Of a stretch of 64,000 bases of DNA, positions 1 to 12,422 are shown in pieces. The notes under the pieces are model-generated. The model saw only the letters and a list, made by a program, of their open reading frames with translations, was not told the origin of the DNA and did no database searches. Position 1 is the first letter of the stretch. Every line of letters begins with the position of its first letter. The stretch comes from Hypericum androsaemum (lineage: Eukaryota > Streptophyta > Magnoliopsida > Malpighiales > Hypericaceae): NCBI GenBank assembly GCA_963995505.1, contig OZ023182.1, positions 5,634,707-5,698,706 of the forward strand, in the 5' to 3' direction. Position numbers and translations under genes: made by a program.

Positions 1-181
1 TTACTAGTTAATACTTAATAGTAATAGTGCACCCTAACATTTGAATGAAAAAGTTTACAGTGTTGTTTGACGATGGCGACAAGGGATAGCTGTCCACAGT
101 TTTCTTCAAGATAATGAATCGTTGTTATTTTTTTTGGTGGGAATGGTGGGTGAGCTACACCCCTGCATTAAAAGGAACTGA

Positions 182-3100
182 TTACAGAATGATAGGACCA
201 TTGAGATCGTCCCTTAGAAGGGCTAGGCAACCGTCTGGAGGATCCAACATAGTGTGGACACCCCTCGGAAGTTTAAGGGCAAGGTTCGCTAATCTATCTG
301 CTACCCTGTTACACTCTCTATTACAAAAGTTCACCTCGGTACATCTAAATAGACGAATGAGGTTTGGCATCTAGTCACGAGGGGGAAAAGGGAGCTGCCC
401 GCTCCTACTCCCTCGGTGAGGAATCTTATTGCCGTCTGCAAGTCTGACTCCACCATGATCTTCATGTGATTCTCTTGAAGTGCTGTTTGGAGTCCACTCT
501 TGATGGCCCACAGTTCTGCCGTGATTGCATTGCAATAACCCAGATTGTGTCCGAATCCTGAGATCCACGAGCCAAAAGTGTTCCTGAGCACTCCTCCACA
601 GGCAGCTGCCCCAGGATTGCCCTTTGAGGCTCCATCCACATTTATCTTGATAAATCCCTCCACTGGTGGTTCCCATCTTATGGATCTTCCTTCATCTAAA
701 GAGTGGCAGTTCGGTTTAGGATTTTTCCTTGCCCAAGCCCTACAGCACTCTTCAGCCTGCCTTTGAATGAACTCACTTTTCTCCCCCTGTAGCGGGTCGC
801 TTCGAAAGACTTCATTGTTCTGCCACCTCCATATCCACCAACAAGTTGTGGTGAATAATGTGCTCCATTGGACTCCTGTCCCCAGCGTGATGTTGCAACT
901 TATGTTCGCCCTTAACCATAGTTGTAGGTTCGTGGAGAAGAATACTCCTCTGTTCTCTTGAGGGATCGATTTGCACCAGACTCCTTTGGCTTTGAAACAG
1001 TCCCTCAAGGTGTGCAGGGTTGTTTCTGGGGCGTTGTTACAGATAGGGCAATATGGGCTGGGACCAAATGTCCTCTTGTATCTTTCACTATTCGTCATCA
1101 GCTTCTCATGGAAACATGTCCAAAGGAACGTCTTGTACCTCTCTGGAGTTTTGAGCTGCCAGATAGCGGACCACTGAGGTAGCGGACGTGCAGTTCCTCC
1201 TGTCAGCAATGAGTATGCGGACGCAGTGGAGAATTCACCCGTCTTCGAGAGTCGCCAAGAGATTGTGTTAGTGGCTACCCCCCGAGTGTCTACAAGAATA
1301 CCTGCAAGGCATGGCCACCAACTGGTCGGGAGCAGTGATTCAATTTCAGTCCAGTTCCATTCGTCATCAGCTAACCAGTAGTCCCTTACAGTTTTAGTTC
1401 TGTGTTCCTCTGGCACCTGAATTCCGAGTTGGCAAAAGGAGCCTCCGATTGGCAGCCATTCATCTTCCCAAAAACGAACACATCTACCATCACCTACGCA
1501 CCATTTTAGTTCCATTGCCAGCTGGGTCGCCACCTTGGTGAGGGCAGACCAGATAGTAGACTGCTTGGCACATGCAGGTATGAGGGCCTTCTCTTGGTTT
1601 TCTTTGACATACTTCTTAGACATAATTTGGGCCCAAAGCGAGTCTGGTTGCATTAAGAATCTCCACCCCAACTTCATGTTGAGGGCCTCATTTGCTTGCT
1701 TTGTGCTTCTAATTCCCAAGCCACCATTGTCCTTCGGCTTACAAACTTTGTCCCATTTTACAAGGTGGACACGTTTGTTCTCAATCGAGTCACCCCGTAT
1801 GAACTCTCTGGTTACCTTGTCTAGTTTGTTACAGATGCTTGCCGGGAGGCGCACTACTTGCATGGTGTAATAGGGAAGAGTCGAGAGTACCGATTTGGCT
1901 AGGGTAATTCTCCCTGCCATTGAGAGCTGCTTAGTCTTCCAGCCAGCGAGCCTGTCTTATGCCCTTTCAATGATATGGTGGTAAGTATCCTTCCCAACTC
2001 GTGAGTGGAGGGCTGGAAAACCCAAATATTTCCCCAGATCAGGGGTTGACTTGATGCCTAACACTTTGCTAATCTGTTTACCGATAGCTTTAGTAGTGTT
2101 CTATGAGAAGAACACCCTAGATTTGTCTGGACTGATCTTTTGACCCGAGGCCATTGAGAAATTTGTGAGACCAGCTTGAATGACCTTTGCTTGTGCCACC
2201 GTTGCTTCCGCAAAGAGGACTACGTCATCTACAAAAAATAGGTGGGTAACATCAGGTCCTTTGCAGGTGAGTCAAATTGGCTTCCAATCTTTCTCCCGGG
2301 CTGCTAGGGATATCCACTATGCGAGCCTCTCCATGCACAACATAAATAGGTAGGGTGAGAGAGGGTCTCCTTGGCGCAGCCCCCTTGACGGTTTGAATTC
2401 CTCTGACATTTCCCCATTCCATAAGACTCTCATCCTTGACCCTCTTACGCAATGCATAATGATCCGAACTAGATTAGGAGGGACGTCCGCATCGAGCAAA
2501 GTTTCCTCGATAAAATCCCAGTCTAGTCGGTCATACGCTTTTTCCAAATCAATCTTTATCGCCATCCACCCTCTCCGGCCCTTCTTGCTCCGCATGGAGT
2601 GAAGAACTTCCTGGAAAATAACAACATTATCAGTAATTTGCCACCCCGGGACAAAGCTTCCCTGGGCTGGCGAAATAAGATCAGGTAATTTTGGTTTGAG
2701 TCTGGCTACAATAATTTTGGTGAGGATTTTATAAACAACATTGCAAAGGCTGATTGGTCTAAACTGTTGGATGGTCTCAGGATTCGGTGTTTTTGGTATG
2801 AGGGCTAGGAGTGTTTCATTAAGGTTAGGAGGGATACTTTCTGCCGAGAAGACTTGTTGAATGAAGTTCACGATCGAGGGCTTGACCACCCCCCAGCATT
2901 GCTGGAAAAAGATGGCTTGGAAGCCGTCAATTCCGGGTGCCTTGGTGGGGGCCATGCTTCGGAGGGCAGAATATATTTCTTTTGTGCAAAATGGCCGGGA
3001 GGCTGCAGTCTTTTCCTCTGGTGACCACGGTGGGAATAGGCCCATTGCTAAGGCCGAGCTAGACCTGCCGGGTTCTGATGTGTAGAGGCATTGGTAGAAG

Positions 3101-4338
3101 TTTAAGGCCATTTCTTGGAGTCTTCCCTTGTCTTCGGTCCATTCTCCTGCGTTGTCCTTTAGGCGTATGATTTTGTTACGCCTTCTCCTTATAATGGTTG
3201 TGGTATGGAAGTAACCTGTGTTTCTGTCCCCCTCGGTTACCCATTTCTCTCGGGACTTTTGCATCCACAGTAATTCCTCTTGGTGGAGCACCATTTCTAA
3301 ATCCTGTCTTAATTTCACATCAAGTGCAGCCAAACCTCTATTTGGTCTAGTATCGAGGGCTTTTTGCAGTCCGCACAGTCTTGCATATAATCTTTTCTTT
3401 CTCCACTCAATATTGCCAAAGACCTTCGTGTTCCATTTCCGTAGCTCTTTCTTCAAGCTTTCAAGTGCTTCCTCAATATCCTTGTTAGGGTTCCACCTTG
3501 CCTCAACAACCCTAGCAAAGCTTGGGTGAGTAAGCCACGCAGCTTGGAACCTGAACGGCCTCCGACTTTTGTTACCATTGTCCGAGCTCGAAAAATGTAT
3601 TAGGAGAGGGCTATGGTCGGATTGGAATCGTGCAAGATGCTTCACCATTCCTTCTGGCCATGTTAACCTCCACTTCTTGTTACATAAGGCCCTATCAAGG
3701 CGTTTGGATACGCGGCCCCCATCCCCCGTGTTTCGGGACCATGTGTAAGGGGAGCCAGTGAAGCCAATATCAATGAGGCCGTTCCGCTGAATCCAGGCCT
3801 TGAAACGTAAGTCGTGAGGGCGTAGTCCCCCAGAGCCTCCCTTCCTCTCTTCTAAACTTGTTATGGCATTAAAGTCGCCAGTAATCAGCCACGGCACCTT
3901 GTCTTGTGGATCGAGATTTTGAAGCATGTCCCAATACGCTTCCCAGCCATTTACCGGTGGGAGGGCATAAACAAAGGTCAGTAGCACCGGAGATTGCCCC
4001 TGATATGTCACTTCCGTGTGGATGAAGCATTCGTGAGCTTTCAGAACTCTTATTGAGACATCAGCTGTCCACAGTAGCCAAATGCCACCGCGACGCCCAA
4101 TCGCGTCCATCCGAAAAGATTCCAATCCTGTCTTCCTACAAACTTTTGACGCGGAGTCACCACTTATCTGAGTTTCCACAACGGCGGCTACACTGATGTT
4201 GTGAACTCTGACTAGATACTTGAAAGCTCGGAGGAAGCCTGGCTTCCGAGCTCCACAGCAATTCCACATTAAGGTTTTAAAATCCATAAAAGACTTAGTA
4301 ATGGTTGACTTGGGTGTGGTAGAGTCTTTACAACCCAT
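182..4338 (-). pseudogene. LINE ORF2 (endonuclease, reverse transcriptase, RNase H), disrupted
   Basis: One reading frame runs from the ATG at 4338 to 331 with four internal stops, all between about 2320 and 1920; the coding sequence on either side is collinear and in the same frame. Domains in order: AP-type endonuclease (MWNCCGARK, VVETQ, GDFNA and SDHSP motifs), reverse transcriptase (PGIDG, FRPISLCN, KIDLEKAYDRLDW, GLRQGDPLSP, then FFVDD within the damaged stretch near 2240), a zinc-binding-like linker (CPICNNAPETTLHTLRDC) and RNase H (INVDGASKGNPGAA). A frameshift near 331-376 moves the end of RNase H (NRVADRLANLAL) into another frame that runs to 182. The protein is a dead copy of a replicase. 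The family assignment is secure; the exact break points are estimates. Confidence 0.92.
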
Positions 4339-4827
4339 TTAGATATCCGACGATAGGAGGGGCCCATCTCCTTTGCTTCCAGTATTAGAGACCAAGAGGT
4401 TTGCTTCGAGAGTGTGATCTTCGTGAGGGATAGCTTGATCAACCTCCATGCTTCTAGTATCGGAGGGTCTTGGATTGGGAGGGTCTGAGGAGTGGGTGAG
4501 GGTGGTCTTAAGGATATGGGGGTCAGCTGCTGATGAGAGGTGGGTGGGTTGGCTTGTGAGTAGGGTAATAGGATGTGGTGTAGCAGTAGACATGGTAGGT
4601 GGAGATGAGGAAGAAGCCTGGGGTGGAAGTGTCTGGGCTGCGGGGGACAGGTTTGGGTTCCTATTTTCTTTAGTTCTGAGGTGGGTAATGGCTGCTTTCA
4701 GCTTGGCTTCAAGTATATTGTCATCGCTGCGGGCTCTTTTATTGGCTAGGATTGGACTACTTTTGGGCTGCTGTGGGGTATCTCTGGAATTAACAAGAAT
4801 CTTAACGTGTATCTCTGGAATTCTCAT
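4339..4827 (-). pseudogene. LINE ORF1-like remnant, proline/serine-rich
   Basis: A 162-residue frame upstream of ORF2 and in the same frame. Its stop (TAA at 4341-4339) is followed immediately by the ORF2 ATG. It is rich in Pro, Ser and Thr and has a basic patch (ANKRARSDD). I see no CCHC zinc knuckle or RRM, which plant LINE ORF1 proteins often carry, so it may be only the C-terminal part of ORF1 or linker sequence. The assignment rests mainly on position. Confidence 0.55.
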
Positions 4828-4850
4828 TCTAAGAATATTATAACTTTTCC

Positions 4851-7466
4851 CGCAACAGATTCAAATTGTTATAGTTTTTATTTGCAACCCAAAACTCTAC
4901 GATCATCAACTGGTAAAATTCTAAAATGTATGAATGAATCAGTGTAATAGTCTTAACACTCTCTTTCAAATGATCGTTATTTCACAAAGAGCAATAACTC
5001 TAATGGTTAAAGGGAACAGTTGGGATGTTCAATCCCTTGCCATCACAAAAAATTACCTATCAGAAAAAAGATTTGCACAGACTTTCCCCAACATTTCTTA
5101 TGGCACGATTCCGTGAGAATAATAATAGATCAAATAATCATCTCGCTTGAATATTATATCCAAATTTTCATATTTAATAAAAAAAATTTAAGACAATAGA
5201 TTAATAAATTTTTAACTCTTATAAGTAGAATAAATGCCATAACTCGTATTGAACTTCCCATAGTGGTGGCAGAGGATGTAGTGAAACAAAATGTTGCTTC
5301 AAAATTAGTTGCTGCAGATGATGATCTTTATGGTGGACAACCCTTTGTCGATGCTTTGGCGAATGGAGATCAGGAGCAGCCCCCTACTGCTGCTGAAGCT
5401 GTTGGCGTGATTCAGGAATAATTGGAAGAGAGGCGTGAGAAAGGCAAGGCCATCCAGCAAATTGTATAAGATCAAGCTCCCGGGCACGAAAATTAACAAG
5501 TAAAGCGGCCGCACTTAAAAAGATTACAATGCGTAGCTTGACAATAAAAGCCCCGGTTAGACCTACCGAGGTTGTTCCCCTCTTGTCGATAATTAATGGG
5601 TTGAAGAGCGAGACGAGGCTAGGGAAGAGGAATGTGCAAACACGGCATTGAGTTTGGCGGTAACAATGGACATGCTCTCGGAAGAAAATGTTTCAACTAT
5701 TCTTCAAAGATGTTGTTTCGTCCGCAGCGTCCCTGACTTCTGCGAAAGTGGTGGTTAAGAAGGTCAGGCAACGCCGTTTGTTCCATCCGATCCTGAAGGC
5801 TCTGGGCCTATGCTCGTTGCTTGCAGCTACAGGGGAACAAAATGCTGCTCTTCAGGAGGAGGTCTCGACAGAGGCATGGAGGCTTGCAATTATTTTTTGC
5901 TTCACTTGGGAGGAGGATGCCTCTTTTATCCTCCAAGTGATTAAAGATGTGGTATTTTGGTCCTTCGATCCTCCTTGATTAAAGACCGTTGGGCTTTTCG
6001 TTGGTTATGGATTCTTCCTTGGGTGGTTTTGGTCCATTAGGTGGTGTGACATTAGGAACTTGTGCTAGATAGTGTTTATCTTTATTTTTGCTTAGATAAG
6101 TATCTATCTAGTAGTTTAGGTACCGTGTGTTTATTCTGTTGTAATTACTCTGTAATCACCTTTTGGTGAGTTTAATATAATTTTACTTATTAAAAAAAAT
6201 TTACAAACCTACATAGTTAAGGTGATTTGCAAAAAGTTGGGATTTAAGGATTTTTGTTGTTGTAATTAGGCGGGAATACTTTTGAAAATGTACCTAGATA
6301 TTGCTTATCAGAATATTTTTTTCTGATACGTACTTATTTGGTATCTTAGGTGCTTAAGAATTGTACATACGGTATCATTACTTGATAATTTGTGTTTGGT
6401 GGTTTTTTTGTAATGATAATATTTTACTTATAAAAATCCTTATTGCATAGTTAATGTAAGTCATAATGTCAGAAACTCCAGATTCGTCAATACCTGTCCA
6501 AATCCGGAAAATGTATATATTTACCAAATAACGATGATGTTACCTTTAGTCGGATGGATGGGGAAATGACTTTTGGCTTTGTCTACCTTTCAATAAACCA
6601 AAAGACCATCATTTTCTCTTTTCAAATTGTCCTCCATCATCATCAAGTGGTTCAAACGAACCCGCCGGCGCCTTCGATCTCACGTGACCTCGCTTTCACC
6701 AGCTGGGGTATGAACCATGATCGAGAGGTGAGCTCCGACAATATTCAAAGTCGAGTATTATCAAACTTTATTTTAAGAATAATATTTTTATATTCATAAA
6801 TTTTAAACTCAAGACTAAATAAGTAAATCCAAAACGGTTACAGTTGTGACTCTCGTACCAACTCTAGAGTCCAGACAATATTGGAGCTGGGAATTAGATA
6901 TCCATCGGGTTGGTTATTGTTGCAAGCCCCTAATTAGTAATTAGTAGGGTCATCATCTTTCGGAAAAGCTAGTTGACAGCAACTGCGTCCTCCAATAAGA
7001 TGGATCATCCATACACACCAGAGAGTATTAGTTGACAGGTCGCGGTCGTGTGGGCACCCAACAGCCTGTTCTCTCATTATGTCCGAAATCGACCGATCAT
7101 TCTACCTACGAGCCGGGAAAAGAAGGTCGCCACTTTTCTACCATATTTAAAATTTATGTTTTGATATCTCAAAAAAAAATTATGTTTTGATAGTAAAACA
7201 TTATTTGGTCCTACTTAGCAATGTTTTTCTCATTTTTTTATTTATAAAGAATAAATTTAAGAAATTTTTAAATGAATGAAAATCTTTTACTATTTCACTA
7301 ATTACTTTTTATTACTTCACTAGTTACTTTCTACTTTTCTTCAGGATGTGCTAGATAGCGTAGAATTACGCCACCACTCAACAAAATACAAGAGATCTGG
7401 AGACAATCAATTTAGTGGAGACATTTTTCATATTTAATGAAAAAAATTAAAATAAAATACAAGTTG
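4851..7466. other. Gene-free stretch with retroelement debris
   Basis: No supportable gene. At 5230-5520 a plus-strand frame broken by stops reads AADDDLYGGQPFVDALANGD, and 5650-5980 has a further open stretch. Then 6100-6200 has a 3'-UTR-like T-rich segment (TTTTGGTGAGTTTAATATAA) ending in an A-run, as at the 3' end of a plant LINE. A similar T-rich segment follows at 6360-6440. I read this as one or two old plus-strand retroelement 3' ends, with low certainty. The remainder is AT-rich with nothing recognisable. Confidence 0.4.
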
Positions 7467-7690
7467 TATTATGTATTAATTATTTGTGGATGTCATTTTC
7501 TCCATATTTTTCTCCATGTTTCTCTCCATGTTCTTCTCCATAATACATTAATTATTTAATATATTAGCCTATAAATAGAACCCATTGTATTACCATTTAG
7601 TAGATTTCTTGATCTATTAATGAGAAGTTCATACTCTCCTCTCATACTCTTTTCCTCTACTATTGCTTATTTCCGATAAAGTTTATAACA
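7467..7690 (+). repeat. 5' LTR of the copia element
   Basis: Begins TATTATGTATTAATTATTTG and ends TTTATAACA; repeated at 12179-12402. It contains repeated TCTCCATG blocks, a TATA-like TATAAATAG near 7570 and a CT-rich segment. The start is TA rather than the usual TG, in both LTRs. Confidence 0.88.
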
Positions 7691-7706
7691 TGTTATCAGC
7701 ACGAAG
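7691..7706 (+). promoter_or_regulatory. Candidate primer-binding site of the copia element
   Basis: TGTTATCAGCACGAAG lies directly after the 5' LTR. TTATCAGCACGA-type sites are common in plant copia elements and resemble part of the initiator-methionine tRNA. The call rests on position and this resemblance. Confidence 0.55.
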
Positions 7707-7769
7707 TCTCTACCAAGGTCTCAATAATTTCTTGAGAAGAATTGAGCTTAATTTTTTATTATAATATCA

Positions 7770-8756
7770 AACCTCGCCAAACTTGATTTTGTGGCTCTCC
7801 ACATCACGGGCAAGAATTACTTATCATAGATTTTGGATGCTGAAATTCATCTTGATGCTAATGGTCTGGGAGAGATAATTAAAGAGAAAAATGCAGCTTG
7901 TGCCCAAGATAAGGCTAAGGCGATGATTTTTCTTCGTCGCCATCTTGATGAGGGATTAAAAACTGAATACCTCGCGGTAAATGATCCATTAATCCTTTGG
8001 ATTAGCTTGAAAGAAATATATGAGCATCAGAAAACTGTGATCCTCCCAAAAGCTCGTTATGATTGGATGCATTTGCGATTCTAAGATTTCAAAGCTGTGA
8101 GTGAATATAATTAAGCTCTATTTCGTATAAGTTCTCAGCTAAAATTATGTGGAGAAAAGATTACTGATTCTGATATGTTAGAGAAAATATTCTCCACCTT
8201 TCACGCATCAAATGTGCTCCTTCAGCAGCAATATCGTGAAAAGTGTTTCAAGAAATACTCTGAGTTGATTGCTTGTCTTCTTGCGGCTGAACAAAACAAT
8301 GAGCTTTTGATGAAAAACCACGAGGCCCGCCCAACTGGTTATGCTCCATTCCCTGAAGTGAATGTGACAAAATTTAATTATAGAAGCCGGGGTTGCGGTC
8401 GTGGATGTGGTAATGGTCGTGGAAGATATGGTTATCGTGGTGGTAATTTTAAGAACACGTCTTGCCACCTGAAGTGGGAGAATAAAGAGAAGAAATCAGG
8501 AAGAGATGATGATGGTGGAATGAAAATAGAAAATTTATGCCATCGTTGTGGATGCAAAAGCCACTGGGCTCGCACCTGTCGTGCACCCAAGCATCTAGTT
8601 GAACTTTATCAAGAATCATTGAAAGGCAAAGGGAAGGCCGAAATAAATTTTGCCAATAATGATGATGGCACTAGCATTATGAATATGGATGGCAGCTCTA
8701 ATTTCGACAAAAATGACTTCACTCTTTTGGATGTGGGTAATTTTTTTATTGAATAA
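7770..8756 (+). pseudogene. copia gag remnant with CCHC zinc knuckle
   Basis: A single frame from about 7770 to the stop at 8756, interrupted by stops near 7830, 8082 and 8115. The N-terminal part begins in the style of copia gag (LAKLDFVALHITGKNY). The C-terminal part has an Arg/Gly-rich tract (GRGCGNGRGRYGYRGG) and one zinc knuckle, CHRCGCKSHWARTC (CX2CX4HX4C), which binds RNA in the capsid precursor. The frame is otherwise collinear, so the damage is mainly point mutations. No intact product is expected. Confidence 0.85.
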
Positions 8757-8899
8757 GTAGTTTAATATTCATGTTCTTGTTTTCGTATTTTCTGTAATTT
8801 TTTCTTATCATGTTATCGGTACTTGGTTTTAATGTAATGTTTCCTATAATATTTCCTTGTCATATTTTCGTTGCTTAAATTTAGTATAAATATTTTTTT

Positions 8900-9163
8900 A
8901 TGAAGAGTATGGAATTGGCACGAGTTGGCTCATCTACTCGAGAAAGAGATTTGTGCTTAGCAGATAGTGCCACAACGCACACCATACTTAAAGATGATAA
9001 ATATTTCCTTTATTTGCAAATGCAAGAAGCAAATGTTAGTACTATATCGGGCATTTCAAATTTAATTGAAGGCTCTGGAAGAGTCAATTTATTGTTAACT
9101 AGGGGTACGAATTTTTGCATAGATAATGCATTATATTCTCCTAAGTCTCAAGAAACTTATTAA
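8900..9163 (+). pseudogene. copia aspartic protease remnant
   Basis: The frame contains LADSATTHTILKDDKYF, the copia-type variant of the retroviral protease active site (D-S/T-A/G). It ends at a stop near 9163 and the following sequence continues in another frame. It lies between gag and integrase, as expected. Confidence 0.75.
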
Positions 9164-9339
9164 GTTTCAAGGATATACATCAGAATGGATATCATGTTGA
9201 GACAACAAATGAAGGAAACAAAGAATATTTGTATATTACAAATATTATTTCGGGTAAAAAGTGTGTGTTGGAAAAGCTACCCGCTTATTCATGTGGTATA
9301 TATTATACGTATATTAGTGCAATGGAGGCACATGCAACA

Positions 9340-10040
9340 ATAAACTAGAAGTTTACTGATTTTGTAATTTGGCATGACCGGTTGGGCCATCTCGGGACAA
9401 TAATGATGCGACGAGTTATTAACAATTCATGTGGACATTCTTTAAGGAACCAGAAGATTTTTCAATCCAATGAATTATCGTGCGCTGCATGTTCTCAAGG
9501 CAAATTAATAACCAGGCCATCACCAGCTAAAATTGGGGCTGAATTCCTCGGATTTTTGGAACGTATACATGGTGATATATGTGGACCTATTCATCCACCA
9601 TGTGGACCATTTAGATATTTTATGGTATTAATTGATGTATCAACTAGATGGTCACATGTATCTTTATTATCAACTCGTAACCTGACGTTTGCGAGATTAC
9701 TAGCTCGGTTAATTCGATTATGAGCTCATTTTCTAGATAATCCCATTAAGACCATTCGTTTTAATAATACTGGTGAATTCACTTCTCAAACATTCAATGA
9801 TTATTGTATGGCCATTGGTATAAATATTGAAAATCATGTAGCTCATGTTCACACTCAAAATGGTCTTGCCGAATCATTTATTAAACAGATTTAATTAATT
9901 ACAAGGCCATTACTAATGAGAGCGAAACTCCTTATTTCTGCTTGGGGACATGCTGTTTTACATGCAGCAATATTAATTCGCATCAAACCAACAAGTTATC
10001 ATAAATTCTCCCCATTATAATTAGTTTATGGTTAGGAACC
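9340..10040 (+). pseudogene. copia integrase remnant
   Basis: The zinc-binding start is visible as WHDRLGHLGTIMMRRVI followed by CAACSQGK, the HHCC-type domain. The core then begins with GDICGPIHPP and FMVLIDVSTRWSH, containing the first catalytic Asp. A stop at about 9723 interrupts it, and readable but broken sequence (TIRFNNTGEFTS, then NGLAESF) continues to about 10000, covering the second Asp and the Glu region. It is inactive. Confidence 0.8.
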
Positions 10041-10441
10041 AAATATTTTCCATCTAAGAATTTTTGGATGTGCGGTTTATATTCCAATTGCTCCACCACA
10101 ACGCACTAAAATGGGATCCCAAAGAAGGTTGAGAATATATATTGGGTTTGAATCTCCATCGATAATAAAGTACATTGAGCCACGTACTGGAGATATATTT
10201 ACGGCACATTTTACTGATTGTCATTTTGATGAATCAATATTTCTAACATTAGGGAGAGAAACTAAGCAGCCTGAAAAAGATATTAGCTAGAATGAATTAT
10301 CATTGTCTTATTTAGATCCTCGCACAAAGTAAAGTGAACTTGAAGTTCAAAAGATAATTCATCTGCAGAATTTAGCTAATCAGTTGCCAGACGCTTTTGT
10401 TGACCCAAAGAGAGTGACTAAGTCACATATTCCGGCTGCTA

Positions 10442-11290
10442 ATGCTCCTTTTAGAATTGATGTCCCTGAAGGACGATCAATTATTGCCAATAAAAATAAG
10501 GCACAAATGGGTATTTGTGCGTAAACGAAATGAGAAAAATGAAGTTGTGAGATATAAAGTACGACTTGTCGCACAAGATTTTTCTCAAAGACCTGGTATT
10601 GATTATGAAGAGACATATTCTCCTGTGGTGGATGCAATCACGTTTCGATATTTGATAAGTCTGGTAGTACATAAAAAGTTGAATATGCGACTTATAGATA
10701 TTGTCTCAGCCTATTTATATGGTTCACTAGACAGTGACATTTATATGAGAATCTCAGAAGGATTCAACGTACCAGAAGTACGTGATTCTAGTCAAAAGGG
10801 ACTATACTCGATTAAATTATGTCGATCTTTATATGGATTGAAACAATCAGGACGCATGTGGTATAATCGTCTTAGTGACTACTTATTAAAAGAAGGCTAT
10901 AAGAATGATCCAATCTGCCCATGTGTTTTTATAAGGAGATCTGAACCTGAGTTCGTTATAATTGCAGTTTATGTTGATGATCTCAATATCATTGGAACTC
11001 CTGAAGAGCTCCAAAAGGCAGTTGATTGTTTAAAGAATGAATTCAAAATGAAAGATTTGGAAAAGACCAAATTATGTCTCGGATTGCAAATTGAATATTT
11101 TAAAGAAGGAATTTTTATGCATCAATCATCTTATATAGCAAAGGTGCTGAAGCGTTTCAATATGGATAAAGCGCATCCGTTGAACACTCCAATGGTTGTA
11201 AGGTCACTTGATGTAAAAAAGACCCTTTCAAACCTCGAGAAAATGGTGAAGAATTTCTTAGTCTTGAAGTACCATATCTTAGTGCAATAG
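10442..11290 (+). pseudogene. copia reverse transcriptase, longest surviving frame
   Basis: A 282-residue open frame with copia RT landmarks in order: KWVFVRKRNEKNEVVRYKVR, LVAQDFSQRPGIDYEETYSP, IVSAYLYGSLDSDIYM, LCRSLYGLKQSGRMWY and the catalytic YVDDL. It ends early, before the conserved SLDVKKTL-to-RNase H junction continues in another frame. The catalytic residues survive, but the protein lacks the N-terminal polyprotein and C-terminal RNase H in frame. Confidence 0.88.
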
Positions 11291-11970
11291 GTGCGCTAAT
11301 GTATCTTACTAGTCATACACGACCTGATATATCATTTTTTGTTAATTTACTAGCAAGATACAGTTCTTCACCTACAAGAAGACATTGGACTGGAGTAAAA
11401 TAAATATTGTGTTATCTTCGAGGTACAATGGATATGGGTTTGTATTGCCCTAGTATCACAGGGGCAGAAGTAATTGGATATGCAAATACATGATATTTAT
11501 CTGATCCTCACAATGGTCGATCGCAAACCGGATACTTATTTACATATGGAGGTACTGCCATTTCATGGCGCTTCATGAAACAAACTATAGCAGCCACCTC
11601 ATCTAATCATTCTGAGATTTTGGTTATTCATGAAGCAAGTCGAGAATGTGTTTGGTTGAGATCTATTGTCAAACACATTCGAGAATCTTGTGGATTATCT
11701 TTTCAAAAAAGAATACCTATGACCTTATGCGAGGATATTGCTGCATACATCGCACAATTAAAAGAAGGATATATTAAAGGTGATCGGACAAAATATATAT
11801 CGCCAAAGTTCTTTTTCACACATGATCTTCAAAAGGATGGGGAGATAAGTGTTCAACAAATTTGTTCAAGTGACAATTTGGCAGATCTGTTCACGAAATC
11901 TCTGCCCACTACAGTTTTTGAGAAGCATGTTTGTAATATCGGTCTGAGACGACTCAGTGATCTCAAGTGA
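11291..11970 (+). pseudogene. copia RNase H remnant
   Basis: From 11291 the sequence reads IGALMYLTSHTRPDISF in a shifted frame and passes through stops. The frame at 11575-11970 then carries the end of the RNase H domain: SNHSEILVIHEASRECVWLRS, EDIAAYIAQLKEGYIKGDRTK and DLFTKSLPTTVFEKHV. The last phrase is typical of the C-terminus of copia polyproteins. Confidence 0.82.
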
Positions 11971-12169
11971 TGCATACATGAGTGGGAGATATCATTTTAC
12001 ACTGTACTCTTTTTCCTTAACTACGGTTTTGTCCTGATGGGTTTTCCAGGTAAGGTTTTAATGAGGCAGTAATTTTATGATGATGTACTCTTTTTTCTTT
12101 GATTAGGATTTTTCCCATAGAGTTTTTCCTAATAAGGTTTTAATGAGGCACATTATTCAAATGGCATCC

Positions 12170-12178
12170 AAGGGGGAG
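12170..12178 (+). promoter_or_regulatory. Polypurine tract of the copia element
   Basis: AAGGGGGAG sits directly before the 3' LTR. This is the usual plus-strand primer position in LTR retrotransposons. Confidence 0.75.
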
Positions 12179-12402
12179 TATTATGTATTAATTATTTGTG
12201 GATGTCATTTTCTCCATGTTTTCCTCCTTGTTTTCCTCCATGTTCCCCTCCATAATACATTAATTATTTAATGTATTAGCCTATAAATAGAACTCATTGT
12301 ATTACCATTTAGTAGATTTCTTGATCTATTAATGAGAAGTTCATACTCTCCTTTCTTACTCTTTTTCTCTACTATTACTTATTTCCGATAAAGTTTATAA
12401 AA
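12179..12402 (+). repeat. 3' LTR of the copia element
   Basis: Second copy of the LTR at 7467-7690, with about 13 mismatches by eye in 222 aligned positions. Its last bases read TTTATAAAA instead of TTTATAACA, so the terminal CA is lost here. Confidence 0.88.
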
Positions 12403-12422
12403 AATTATTCTTTGTTATGGGA

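Larger units (their letters stand above)
128..4850 (-). mobile_element. Decayed L1-like LINE (non-LTR retrotransposon)
   Basis: A minus-strand non-LTR retrotransposon. In transcription order it has a short ORF1-like remnant (4827-4339), a long ORF2 (4338 to about 182) with endonuclease, reverse transcriptase and RNase H domains, and a possible A-tail seen as eight T on the plus strand at 128-135. The left limit is set by that T-run; the right limit near 4850 is where coding similarity stops, so the copy is probably 5'-truncated. I found no convincing target-site duplication. It is inactive in cis because ORF2 has several stops and a frameshift. The order EN-RT-RNase H is that of plant L1-type elements carrying an extra RNase H domain. 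Confidence 0.9.
7467..12402 (+). mobile_element. Ty1/copia LTR retrotransposon, decayed, both LTRs present
   Basis: About 4.9 kb on the plus strand: two LTRs of about 223 bp flanking gag, protease, integrase, reverse transcriptase and RNase H in that order. Integrase before reverse transcriptase defines copia. A candidate tRNA primer site (TTATCAGCACGA) starts just inside the 5' LTR and a polypurine tract (AAGGGGGAG) ends at the 3' LTR. By eye the LTRs differ at about 13 of 222 positions (near 6%), so the insertion is old. Every coding domain carries stops or frameshifts. No clear 5-bp target duplication was found. The 3' LTR ends about 535 bp upstream of the LYAR-type gene. Confidence 0.93.
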
